A DNA stretch of 64,000 bases from Peristeroidobacter soli. Its GTDB lineage: Bacteria > Pseudomonadota > Gammaproteobacteria > Steroidobacterales > Steroidobacteraceae. The position numbers and the translations under genes were made by a program. The stretch lies in assembly GCF_004138485.1 (NCBI RefSeq), contig NZ_RYEV01000003.1, positions 682,001 to 746,000 on the forward strand, read 5' to 3'. This document shows positions 25,943 to 34,195 of this stretch, one piece after another (the first letter of the stretch is position 1; the number at the start of each line of letters is the position of its first letter). The notes beneath the pieces were generated by a model. It was given only the letters and a program-made list of their open reading frames with translations. It ran no database searches and was not told the origin of the DNA.

Positions 25943-26973
25943 AGCCACGTCGCGTCCTGGTGCTGATGCATGAGAGCCTGGTGCCGCCGGCCAGCCTCAA
26001 GGGTCTCAGTGACAAGGAAATCGACGAGTTCAGGACGGAATACGACGTGAAGGCGGCGCTGGAGAAGGCCGGTCACGAGGTCAAGGCGCTCGGCCTGGGC
26101 GATAACCTCTCCGAGCTGCGCTCCATCATCACCGATTGGAAGCCCGATGTGGCGTTCAATCTGCTCGAGGAGTTCCAGGGCATCGTCACTTACGACCAGT
26201 ACGTGGTCGCGTTCCTGGAGCTGATGAAGCTGCCGTACACCGGCTGCAACCCGCGCGGCATGATGATCTCGCGCGACAAGGCGCTCTCCAAACAGATTCT
26301 TTCCTATCACCGCATCCCGACGCCGGGCTTCGCGGTCATTCGCAAGGGCCAGCGCTACCGGCTGCCGCGCAAGTTGAAGTTTCCCTTGTTCGTGAAGTCG
26401 GTGACGGAGGATGCGTCGCTGGGCATTTCCCAGGCCTCGGTGGTCCCGGATGCCGACAAGTTGAAGGAGCGCATCGAGTTCATTCATGAGCAGACCAACT
26501 CGGACGCTTTGATCGAGGAATACATCGAAGGCCGCGAGCTGTACGTGGGCGTGCTGGGCAACGACCGGCTGCGCACCTTGCCTGTGTGGGAGATGGACTT
26601 CGGCACGCTGCCGGATGTGATGGCCGGCATCGCGACCCGCAAGGTGAAGTGGGATCGCCGTTACCAGAAGAAACATGGCATCCGCACCGGGGCCGCGCAG
26701 AACCTGCCGGAGGGATGCGCGGCTTATCTGGACAAATTATCCAAGCGTATCTTCCGCTCGCTCTATTTGAGCGGTTACGCGCGCATGGACTTCCGCATGC
26801 GGCCGGACGGCAGTGTGTTCGTGCTGGAAGCGAACTGCAATCCGAACATCAGTCGCGAAGAAGATTTCGCCGACTCGGCGCTTGCCGCCGGCATGGAATA
26901 TCCAGCGTTGCTGGAACAAATCATCCGCGTCGGCAACAACTATCAAGCGGCCTGGCGCGCCGACGAAGAGTAA
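25939..26973 (+). CDS. D-Ala-D-Ala ligase-like ATP-grasp enzyme
   Basis: 344 residues from ATG 25939, in an ATGA overlap with the metallopeptidase. ATP-grasp features: PLFVKSVTEDASLGIS (ATP-binding lysine loop), ALIEEYIEGRELYVGV, and the metal-binding end VLEANCNPNIS. It resembles D-alanine--D-alanine ligases in the catalytic half, but the N-terminal domain (LVLMHESLVPPASLKGLSD) is not that of Ddl, and it is far from cell-division genes. A role in ligating an amino acid or peptide to a target processed by the neighbouring peptidase is plausible but unproven. Annotation as Ddl would be over-precise. Confidence 0.82.
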   Translation: MKPRRVLVLMHESLVPPASLKGLSDKEIDEFRTEYDVKAALEKAGHEVKALGLGDNLSELRSIITDWKPDVAFNLLEEFQGIVTYDQYVVAFLELMKLPYTGCNPRGMMISRDKALSKQILSYHRIPTPGFAVIRKGQRYRLPRKLKFPLFVKSVTEDASLGISQASVVPDADKLKERIEFIHEQTNSDALIEEYIEGRELYVGVLGNDRLRTLPVWEMDFGTLPDVMAGIATRKVKWDRRYQKKHGIRTGAAQNLPEGCAAYLDKLSKRIFRSLYLSGYARMDFRMRPDGSVFVLEANCNPNISREEDFADSALAAGMEYPALLEQIIRVGNNYQAAWRADEE

Positions 26974-27037
26974 TTAGAAAGCGCGCTATTCCAGAACTTT
27001 CGGCTGCGTCACGCACAAAAGCACAGCGGACCTATCG

Positions 27038-27190
27038 GCGTCGTCGGGAGTGACCTACCTCGTCCCGGCAGCTTTTCGGCACAGGGACGGGGCCGAAACA
27101 GCAGGGCTCACCATGGACGTGCGCCTGGGAGCGCGAGGCGCGACGGGCGGCGCCCGGTGCCGGGACGAGGTAGGTCACTCCCGGCGACGC
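27038..27190. repeat. inverted-repeat intergenic element (copy 2)
   Basis: Located between the convergent ATP-grasp and S9 peptidase genes. Arms of 33 bases lie at 27038-27070 and 27158-27190, with one mismatch and a continuous perfect core of 26 bases. They end inward with CCCGGCA and TGCCGGG, as in copy 1 at 13655. The centre holds a smaller TTTCGGC/GCCGAAA hairpin and a GTCCATGG core (27104-27125). The outer arm sequence differs from copy 1; the architecture and inner ends are shared. Confidence 0.75.
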
Positions 27191-27207
27191 GAACCACCGA
27201 CGTCTTC

Positions 27208-29277
27208 TTACTCGCCCGCCTTCCCCGTCCATTGATTCAGCCACTGCTCCACTTCATGGTGCCAGCGAATGCTGTTGTTCGGTTTCAGCACCCAGTGGTT
27301 CTCATCCGGGAACATCAGCAAGCGGCTGGGAACGCCCTTGCGCTGTAGCGCTGTGAACGCGGATAGACCCTGCGCATACGGGATTCGATAATCGCGCGTG
27401 CCGTGGATGATGAGCATCGGCTTGTTCCACTTCGCGACATGATTCACCGGGTTGAACTTCTCGACGTTCTCCGGCACTTCCCATGCGATACCGCCTTGCT
27501 CCCACTCCGTGAACCACAACTCTTCGGTGGAGTAGGCCATGCCGCGGGCGTCGAAGACGCCGTCGTGATTCACCAGGCACTTGAACGGTTCGGACCAGTT
27601 GCCGGCGATCCAGTTGATCATATAACCGCCGTACGACGCGCCGAGCGCGCACATGCGCGAGCTGTCGAGCCACTGATATTTGCCGAGCGCGGCCTCGAGT
27701 CCTTTCTGCAAATCTTCAAGCGGCTTGCCGCCCCAGTCCTGGCTGATCGAATCGGTGAAGGCCTGGCCGTAGCCGGTCGAGCCGTGGAAATCGATGAACA
27801 CCGACGCGTAGCCCGCGCCTGCATAGGTCTGCGGATTCCAGCGATAGCTCCAGGAATTGCCGAAGGAGCCCTGCGGGCCGCCGTGGATGATGAAGGCCAC
27901 CGGATATTTCGCGCCCGGCTTGAAGTTCGCCGGCTTCATCACGTGGCCATACACCGTCGCGCCGTCGGCGCCGACGAAGGTGAACTGCTCGGGCTCGCCG
28001 AACTTGATGTCGGCGAGCGCCGCTTCGTTCATGCGAGGCAGGGCACGCAGGTCGCCGCCCTTGATGGTCAAGGCCTGCAGCTCGGCCGGCGATTTCAACG
28101 AAGATGTCGCGAGCACGATCTCTTTCTCGCCGACGCTGAAACTTTCGATGCGGCCCGGGCCGGTCAGCATGGTCGGCTTGCCGGTCTTCACATCGACCGA
28201 CCACAGCGGATGCTGGCCGAAATGATCGGTGGTCGCGTACAGGGTCTTGCCGTCGTTGGCGAATGCCATGGCGTCGACCGAACGGTCCCAGTCCCTGGTG
28301 AGCGCGCGACGCTGGCCGCTCTTCACATCCATCACCACGATATGGAAACGATCGGCTTCGAAGCCGGCTCGTTCCATGGCGCGCCAGGCGAGCTGGGTGC
28401 CGTCGCGCGAATAGACGGGCTGCGTGTCCCAGGCTGGATTGTCTTCGGTCAGGTTGCGCAGGCCGCTGCCATCGGCGCCGACTTCATACAAATCGAAATT
28501 GGTCGACCAGGGCTCGGACTTGCCCTTGAGGCGGGTCGAGAACACCAGCTTGGAGCCGTCGGGCGAGAACGTATATTCGGTGGCGTCGCCGAACGGCTTG
28601 GACGGCACGTCGGCATCGAGCGCCTTGCTCACCGACACCGGTTCGGTCGCCACCCCGTTGCTGAGCTTCAGCACGAACAGTTGCGAGATCCGGCCATCGG
28701 CCCAGGTGTCCCAGTGGCGTACGAAGAGGCGGTCGTAGACTTCGCCGCTGTCCTTCGCGTCCTTGGTCTGCTTGAGTCGATCGACGCTGCACGCCAGGTC
28801 GGGGCAATCGGCAAATACTTCCAGGGACACGGCGATGCGGCCGGCATTGCTGGCGAGGCGGAACGAGCCGACATCCAGCGGCAGGTCGGTCACTTGAATG
28901 GCTTCGCCGCCGTTCGCCGGCAGACGCCATACCTGGCTGGAGCCGCTGCGCGAAGAGAGGAAATAAATCTCGCGACCGTCGGCCGACCACTCCGCCGAGC
29001 CGTCGCTTTCGGGATGGGTGGTCAGGCGGCGGGGCTGCGCGCCTTTGGTTGCTATGTCGAGCGACCAAAGATCGGTGCGACCGCGGTTCGCGGCCAGATC
29101 GGTATCGCGGACCGTATAGACCACGGTGCGGCCGTCGGGGGACAGCGCCGGATCGGACACGCGCTGCAGGCGGACCAGATCGTCGATGGTGAAGGGATGG
29201 GGAGCCGCGAGCGCGCCGAGCGGCATCAGCAAACAAGCGGACAACACACCGGCGGCAGGGGCCAACGACTGACGCAT
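27208..29277 (-). CDS. secreted S9 family peptidase (dipeptidyl-peptidase/acylaminoacyl-peptidase type)
   Basis: 689 residues with a signal peptide ending near ALAAP. An N-terminal beta-propeller built of WD-like PDGxxxxY repeats (about 35-420) precedes an alpha/beta hydrolase domain. The catalytic triad is readable: S548 in GASYGGY, Asp in HGTRDYRIP and His in ENHWVL. It should cleave short peptides in the periplasm. It lies 47 bases downstream of the FIST gene on the same strand and may be cotranscribed. The long frame on the opposite strand (27403-29364) is a shadow of this gene. Confidence 0.93.
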   Translation of the reverse strand: MRQSLAPAAGVLSACLLMPLGALAAPHPFTIDDLVRLQRVSDPALSPDGRTVVYTVRDTDLAANRGRTDLWSLDIATKGAQPRRLTTHPESDGSAEWSADGREIYFLSSRSGSSQVWRLPANGGEAIQVTDLPLDVGSFRLASNAGRIAVSLEVFADCPDLACSVDRLKQTKDAKDSGEVYDRLFVRHWDTWADGRISQLFVLKLSNGVATEPVSVSKALDADVPSKPFGDATEYTFSPDGSKLVFSTRLKGKSEPWSTNFDLYEVGADGSGLRNLTEDNPAWDTQPVYSRDGTQLAWRAMERAGFEADRFHIVVMDVKSGQRRALTRDWDRSVDAMAFANDGKTLYATTDHFGQHPLWSVDVKTGKPTMLTGPGRIESFSVGEKEIVLATSSLKSPAELQALTIKGGDLRALPRMNEAALADIKFGEPEQFTFVGADGATVYGHVMKPANFKPGAKYPVAFIIHGGPQGSFGNSWSYRWNPQTYAGAGYASVFIDFHGSTGYGQAFTDSISQDWGGKPLEDLQKGLEAALGKYQWLDSSRMCALGASYGGYMINWIAGNWSEPFKCLVNHDGVFDARGMAYSTEELWFTEWEQGGIAWEVPENVEKFNPVNHVAKWNKPMLIIHGTRDYRIPYAQGLSAFTALQRKGVPSRLLMFPDENHWVLKPNNSIRWHHEVEQWLNQWTGKAGE

Positions 29278-29324
29278 TCAAGGACTCCAGCACGGAGAAA
29301 GGGCGGGAGTATAGAAGAGGGCGC

Positions 29325-30509
29325 TTATTTCTTCTCGTGGATGACGGCGAAGGCGCTGGTGTAGCTGTGCAGGAACGTCGAATTCTGGATAGGCCCGAAC
29401 TCTCCGTCGCAAAAGAAACCGCCGATGGGCAGGTCGGCGACCAGACGGCGGAACGCGTTACTGTCGTGGTCGGCCTGACCGTACAAACCGATGCCGCGGC
29501 CATGGCAGGAGAACAGCAGTGCCCCGGAATCGGGCGCGACCACGTGCGAGGCGCGGTAAGCGGTCAGTGTGCGTTCCAGATCGATGGCCGAGGTGGCGGC
29601 ATCGCGCAGATGAAACTGGATCACGCTGTTCGAAGGCACATTGGCGCTGACCCACAGCGCGCCGCTTTGTGGATCCATGCCGAGGATGCTGCGAATCAGA
29701 AAGTCGCCCGCGCTGAACTCACTGGCGTCGGTGCGCATCGCCATGCCCAGGTGCAGTGATTGACTGAACAACTCACGATCGGGCGCGGGCAGGCGCTCGA
29801 ACAGCGCCGACAGCACGTCCCGGGGCGAGCGCCCGTCGAGTTCGCGGATCAGATTCTCGTGCGCCGACGTGACGAACATGGGGTCGCCGATCGGGCGGCA
29901 GCCCTGCGCCACCACCATGTCGATATCGATGTTGCCGGTGAGGGCGAGCGTGATGCAGCCCGAGTGATAGACCTGGTTGCCCAGATACAACGCGCTGCCG
30001 CCCACCTGTCGGGCGCCGCTCGCCAGGCCGCCGATCTTCGGCGCGAGTGGATAGATCCGGTCGAGGCCGCGGATGAAAGTCTCGGCCTCGAAACTGAAAG
30101 GATCCGCCAGCATCAGAAACGATGGCTGCTGGCTGGCGGTGATGCGGAGCGCGTCTTCCCAGGCGCGCGCTTCGGCGTAAACCGGCGGCACCTGGGCAGC
30201 GTCGAGATGCGTGCCCTTCAGGCGCACGCCGGGCAACACCGCGCCAGTCAACGAAAAAGCGGGGCGATCTTCGATCTCGCGACCGCCGCCGATCACGCCG
30301 CCGCCACAGCAGCCGAAGATGAAGACGTTTTCGAACTCGCGCTGGAGCAGGGCGGGCACGGCGTCGAAGTGCGCCGAGTGTTCGGCGCTCACGAACACGA
30401 TGGCCAGATCCGGTTCCTGCCGGCCCAGCCCCAGGAACACGGTCTCGGCGGCATGCTCCACGGCGGCCCGCAAGGAATTATCGGTGTCGACGGCGGATGC
30501 CCAGCGCAT
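29325..30509 (-). CDS. FIST N/C domain protein
   Basis: 394 residues, soluble. The N-terminal FIST half shows VFIFGCCGGGVIGGG and FIRGLDRIYPLAPKIGGLASG; the C-terminal FIST_C half ends with GALLFSCHGRGIGLYG and LPIGGFFCDGEFGP. FIST proteins are thought to be sensors of small ligands, possibly amino acids, and often accompany signalling genes. Here it neighbours an S9 peptidase, which would suit sensing of peptide products. That link is inference. Confidence 0.9.
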   Translation of the reverse strand: MRWASAVDTDNSLRAAVEHAAETVFLGLGRQEPDLAIVFVSAEHSAHFDAVPALLQREFENVFIFGCCGGGVIGGGREIEDRPAFSLTGAVLPGVRLKGTHLDAAQVPPVYAEARAWEDALRITASQQPSFLMLADPFSFEAETFIRGLDRIYPLAPKIGGLASGARQVGGSALYLGNQVYHSGCITLALTGNIDIDMVVAQGCRPIGDPMFVTSAHENLIRELDGRSPRDVLSALFERLPAPDRELFSQSLHLGMAMRTDASEFSAGDFLIRSILGMDPQSGALWVSANVPSNSVIQFHLRDAATSAIDLERTLTAYRASHVVAPDSGALLFSCHGRGIGLYGQADHDSNAFRRLVADLPIGGFFCDGEFGPIQNSTFLHSYTSAFAVIHEKK

Positions 30510-30605
30510 AGCTGTCCTGCTTGAATGCGAGTCGAGCGCCCGATTCTAGGCATTCTTTCGTCAAATGCCATTCTGCAATTCAGTGAGCGTTATTTACCGA
30601 CTCGG

Positions 30606-31244
30606 TCAGGTTCCGTAGTGCGTGTCCACTTCCACCTGAGCTGCGGCGATCCATTCCTGCATGTATGGATCCTGGACCAGCTGTTGCTGGTAGGCCTGAG
30701 CGATCGAGTTGGAGAACGTGGCACCGTAGTGGCGGAAGCGCAGAGCTACGGGCGCGTACATGGCATCGGCGATCGAGTACTCGCCGAACAGCCACGGGCC
30801 GCGTTGCGCGAATTGCGAACGACACTCCTCCCACAACTGCTGGACGCGAACCACATCCGCTACGCCTTGCGCGGGCAGCGGCACGGTCGCGGTGCCGGTG
30901 GCCTTCATCGACCAGTTGGTACGCAGGGCCGCGAAGCCTGAATGCATCTCGGCGCTTACCGCGCGTGCCAGCGCTCGAGTGGCGGCGTCGGCGGGCCAGG
31001 CGCGCCCCTGCACCTTCTCGTTGAGGTATTCGGCGATGGCCAGCGAGTCCCAGATCTTCAGCTCGCCGTCGATCAGCAGGGGCACGCGGCGGGTCGGCGA
31101 ATACTTGACGATGTCGCGGTGGAATTCGGGGGTGTCGAGCGGCAGCTTCACTTCCTCGAACGGCAGGCCGAAATGCTTCAGCACCAGCCAGGGGCGCAGC
31201 GACCAGGACGACAGATTCTTGTTGCCGATGACCAGGGTGAGCAT
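30606..31244 (-). CDS. glutathione S-transferase family protein
   Basis: 212 residues from ATG 31244. The thioredoxin-like N-terminal domain starts LVIGNKNLSSWSLRPWLVL, with the likely catalytic serine in that segment; SPTRRVPLLIDG contains the conserved cis-Pro and precedes the glutathione-binding DSLAIAEYL. A helical C-terminal domain follows. Substrate not predictable. The 66-base in-frame extension upstream lies in the divergent gap to metZ and is not conserved-looking. Confidence 0.9.
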   Translation of the reverse strand: MLTLVIGNKNLSSWSLRPWLVLKHFGLPFEEVKLPLDTPEFHRDIVKYSPTRRVPLLIDGELKIWDSLAIAEYLNEKVQGRAWPADAATRALARAVSAEMHSGFAALRTNWSMKATGTATVPLPAQGVADVVRVQQLWEECRSQFAQRGPWLFGEYSIADAMYAPVALRFRHYGATFSNSIAQAYQQQLVQDPYMQEWIAAAQVEVDTHYGT

Positions 31245-31336
31245 GGGAGCCGAATAATGACTAATGACCGATGACTGGTCAGAATGCGGCAGTCCTCGCA
31301 GCCCGTCCACCGAGATTTAGTAAACCGTCGTTGAAC

Positions 31337-32527
31337 ATGTCTGAACATCACCTTGCAACGCTCGCGGTCCGCGCGGGCCAGACCCGGACCCAGGAAGGCG
31401 AGCACTCCGAGCCGATCTTCACCACCTCGAGCTATGTGTTCGCCAGCGCCGCCGACGCGGCCGCGCGTTTCGACGAAAGTGTGAAGGGCAATATCTATTC
31501 CCGTTTCACCAATCCCACTGTGCGTTGCTTCGAGGAACGGCTCGCGGCGATGGAAGGCGCGGACTCGTGTGTCGCGACCGGCTCGGGCATGGCGGCCATC
31601 CTGGCCACCTGCATGGCCTTGATGAAAGCGGGCGATCACCTCGTGTGTTCCGACAGCGTGTTCGGCTCGACCATTGCGCTGATCAATCGTTACCTGGTGA
31701 AGTTCGGCGTCGAGGTGACGTATGTGCGCCCGGATGACAACGATGCGTGGCGTCGCGCGATCAAGAGTAACACCCGATTGTTCTTCGTCGAGACGCCGTC
31801 GAATCCGCTCTCGGTGATCGCCGACATTCGCGCCATTGCCGATATCGCGCACGAGCGCGGCGTGCTGTTCGTGGTCGACAATTGTTTCTGCACGCCGGCA
31901 CTGCAGAAGCCGTTCGAGCTGGGTGCCGATCTGGTGATTCACTCGGCCACCAAGTATCTGGACGGGCAGGGCCGCTGCGTCGGCGGCGCGGTGCTCGGCA
32001 ACGAGCAACTGGTCGGCAAAGACGTCCTGGGCTTCCTGCGCACCACCGGGCCGAGCATGAGTCCGTTCAATGCCTGGGTGTTCCTGAAAGGATTGGAAAC
32101 ATTGGAGCTGCGCATGCGCGCGCATTCGGCCGCGGCGCTGCAGCTGGCGCGCTGGCTGGAAGCGCAGCCGGGCGTGAGCAAGGTTTACTACTCCGGGTTG
32201 GAGTCGCATCCGCAACACGCGCTTGCGAAGCGTCAGCAGAGTGGGTTCGGCGGCATCATTGCGTTCGATGTCGAGCACGGCCGTCAAGGCGCCTGGGCCT
32301 TTGTCGATGCGACACGTTTGCTGTCCATCACCGCGAACCTGGGCGACACCAAGAGCACCATCACTCATCCGGCGACGACGACGCATTCGCGCATCAGTCC
32401 CGCCGAGCGGGAGCGCGCGGGTATCACGGAAGGGTTGTTGCGCATCTCCGTGGGCCTGGAAGATGTCCGGGATCTGCAAGCCGATCTGGAGCGCGGCCTC
32501 GCGGCGGTGCGCGGGGTGGCGGCGTGA
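31337..32527 (+). CDS. metZ: O-succinylhomoserine sulfhydrylase
   Basis: PLP enzyme of the Cys/Met metabolism family that makes homocysteine from O-succinylhomoserine and sulfide. From ATG 31337 it is 396 residues. PLP lysine K206 lies in HSATKYLDGQGR; YSRFTNPTVRCFEERLA and SGMAAILATCMAL are family patterns. The alternatives cystathionine gamma-synthase or MetY are less likely given GRCVGGAVLG and overall length. It is divergent from the glutathione transferase, and the HAD gene starts inside its stop codon. Confidence 0.9.
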   Translation: MSEHHLATLAVRAGQTRTQEGEHSEPIFTTSSYVFASAADAAARFDESVKGNIYSRFTNPTVRCFEERLAAMEGADSCVATGSGMAAILATCMALMKAGDHLVCSDSVFGSTIALINRYLVKFGVEVTYVRPDDNDAWRRAIKSNTRLFFVETPSNPLSVIADIRAIADIAHERGVLFVVDNCFCTPALQKPFELGADLVIHSATKYLDGQGRCVGGAVLGNEQLVGKDVLGFLRTTGPSMSPFNAWVFLKGLETLELRMRAHSAAALQLARWLEAQPGVSKVYYSGLESHPQHALAKRQQSGFGGIIAFDVEHGRQGAWAFVDATRLLSITANLGDTKSTITHPATTTHSRISPAERERAGITEGLLRISVGLEDVRDLQADLERGLAAVRGVAA

Positions 32528-33231
32528 TGGCGGGCGAGCTGTCCACCGTTCGCGGTATTTGCTTCGACCTCGATAACACGTTCTGGGACGTGATGCCGGT
32601 GATCGAGCGCGCCGAACAGGCCATGTACGATTTTCTGGCGCTCAAGTACCCGCGCGTGACCGCCGCCATGACGGTAGAGATGTTGCGCAAAGCCCGACAG
32701 GAAACCGCGCGCGCCCACCCCCAAATGGCGCATGACTTCACTTTTTTGCGCCGGCAGACCCTGGCGGAGCATGCGCGGGAGTTCGGCTACGCCGAGGCCA
32801 TGGCGGACGAGGCGTTCGAGGCGTTTGCCCAGGCCCGCAATGAAGTGGTGCTCTACGACGACGTGCGCCCCGGGCTGGACTGGCTCAAGCCGCACTTCCG
32901 GTTGTTCACCGCCAGCAACGGCAACGCCGATCTAAAACGCATCGGTCTGGCGCATTATTTCGAGCGCTGCCTGGCCGCTCGCGAGGTCGGGGCATTGAAG
33001 CCGGATCCGCTGTTGTTCCACAAGGTAATCGAAGGCACCGGTCTGACACCCCAACAGGTTGTGTATGTGGGCGACGATCCGGCCCTCGACGTGGTCGGAG
33101 CCCGGGCCGCCGGTATGCATCCGGTGTGGATCAACCGCGGCGAGTTCGAATGGCCGGCCGAATTTGGGGCGCCGGTGCATACAGTGCGAACCTTGCAGGA
33201 GCTCGGCGCCCTGTTGGGGCTGCGCTCCTGA
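32527..33231 (+). CDS. HAD-family hydrolase
   Basis: 234 residues. Motif I CFDLDNTFWD gives the nucleophile and acid positions (DLDN instead of DxD), motif II is FTASNGN, motif III lysine is in GALKPDP, and motif IV is VYVGDDPALDVVGARAAGM. This is a cytoplasmic phosphatase of the YjjG/phosphoglycolate-like subfamily; substrate unknown. The ATG at 32527 shares one base with the metZ stop; a GTG at 32524 is also in frame. The pair is one transcription unit. Confidence 0.9.
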   Translation: MAGELSTVRGICFDLDNTFWDVMPVIERAEQAMYDFLALKYPRVTAAMTVEMLRKARQETARAHPQMAHDFTFLRRQTLAEHAREFGYAEAMADEAFEAFAQARNEVVLYDDVRPGLDWLKPHFRLFTASNGNADLKRIGLAHYFERCLAAREVGALKPDPLLFHKVIEGTGLTPQQVVYVGDDPALDVVGARAAGMHPVWINRGEFEWPAEFGAPVHTVRTLQELGALLGLRS

Positions 33232-33615
33232 GCCGGTTTGCGCAGGACGGTCCATCCGGGTGCGCTGCGTGCCCGATACATTCGCCGTTGTATCCCTATT
33301 TTCAAGGACCTGCGGGCCTTGTCGACGATTGCCTTGACTCTTTGATTGGCGTACATTCCGCGCCGTTCGTTGTGCCTTTGCCCGCTTTTTTCTCTGGCTT
33401 GGCCAGCCGGGTCATTGACGACCCTTTTTTCGGCCAACTTCTGAAAAATCCGACGAGACCGCGAACGTAGGCCTGGGAACCTCAACCGCATGAACTCGAG
33501 TCAGGAACGACCGGGGAGTGCAGGGGCGGAGCCCGAATGTAACCAGGCCTCGCAGTGATGATATTTCCCAGCAGGGGGATCGCGCTCGAGGCTTTTTCAG
33601 AGAGACTGTATCGCT
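33232..33615 (+). promoter_or_regulatory. 384-base gap: leader of the RRM gene
   Basis: No credible gene in this stretch. A possible sigma-70 promoter is TTGCCT at 33329-33334, a 17-base spacer, and TACATT at 33352-33357, which would give a leader of about 250 bases for the RNA-binding protein. Short stems occur (for example GGGTC/GACCC near 33410-33425). The long leader is consistent with post-transcriptional or cold control, which is inference. Confidence 0.35.
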
Positions 33616-33936
33616 ATGACAAAGATCTATGTGGGTAACCTGCCGTTCTCCGCGAACGAGGACCAGGTTCGCCAGTTGTTCGAAGCTCACGGCACCGTCG
33701 AGTCTGTCGCCCTGATCAACGACCGTGAAACCGGTCGTCCTCGCGGCTTCGGCTTCGTGGAAATGCCGCGTGCCGATGCTCAGCGCGCCATCCAATCCTT
33801 GAACGGCAAGGACATGGGCGGCCGTCCCCTGCGTGTCAATGAAGCGCAGGAACGTCAGGGTGGTGGTGGTGGCGGCGGCGGCGGCCGTGGTCCCCGTGGC
33901 CCGGGCGGCGGTGGCGGCGGTGGCGGCCGCTGGTAA
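33616..33936 (+). CDS. RRM-domain RNA-binding protein with Gly-rich tail
   Basis: 106 residues. One RNA recognition motif fills residues 1-78, with RNP2 IYVGNL and RNP1 RGFGFVEM; the tail is almost all glycine with a few arginines and ends GGRW. This is the bacterial/cyanobacterial Rbp type, small proteins often induced by cold that bind single-stranded RNA. A strong terminator follows. A paralogue lies at 40228-40503 on the other strand; the RRM cores are about 70% alike by eye, while the tails differ. Confidence 0.95.
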   Translation: MTKIYVGNLPFSANEDQVRQLFEAHGTVESVALINDRETGRPRGFGFVEMPRADAQRAIQSLNGKDMGGRPLRVNEAQERQGGGGGGGGGRGPRGPGGGGGGGGRW

Positions 33937-33979
33937 TAAGCGGGCAACACAACGAAGCCAGCTTCGCTTGTAAGCAAGG

Positions 33980-34014
33980 CCCCGAGGTAGCAATACCTCG
34001 GGGTCTTTCTTTTT
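33980..34014 (+). terminator. intrinsic terminator after the RRM gene
   Basis: A perfect ten-base GC-rich stem (33980-33989 with 33994-34003), GCAA tetraloop and TCTTTCTTTTT tract. Textbook Rho-independent terminator 43 bases after the stop codon. Confidence 0.95.
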
Positions 34015-34128
34015 GGGCGGGCATTTTTTGGGATCTGCATCACAGATCCGGTGCGAGCCAATTCACATAACCGGCGGCATCAGGCGATGCCGCATGACGC
34101 GCGGTTACAACCCAGTAAACCATTCGTA

Positions 34129-34157
34129 TTGTTGCAGTTGTGTTACGGATGTATGAC
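34129..34157 (+). promoter_or_regulatory. possible sigma-70 promoter of the porin
   Basis: TTGTTG (34129-34134), 17-base spacer, TATGAC (34152-34157). Predicted start near 34164 would leave a short leader of about 32 bases. Matches to consensus are partial, so this is tentative. Confidence 0.3.
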
Positions 34158-34195
34158 GTCCGCCCCTGCACGGATTGGTCTTACCGGAGAATGTA

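Noticed and set aside
27403-29364. 653-codon plus-strand frame opposite the S9 peptidase
   Set aside because: No domain pattern; the minus strand has signal peptide, propeller and full catalytic triad.
31245-31336. SAM riboswitch upstream of metZ
   Set aside because: The divergent gap is only 92 bases and shows no recognisable SAM-riboswitch stem pattern.
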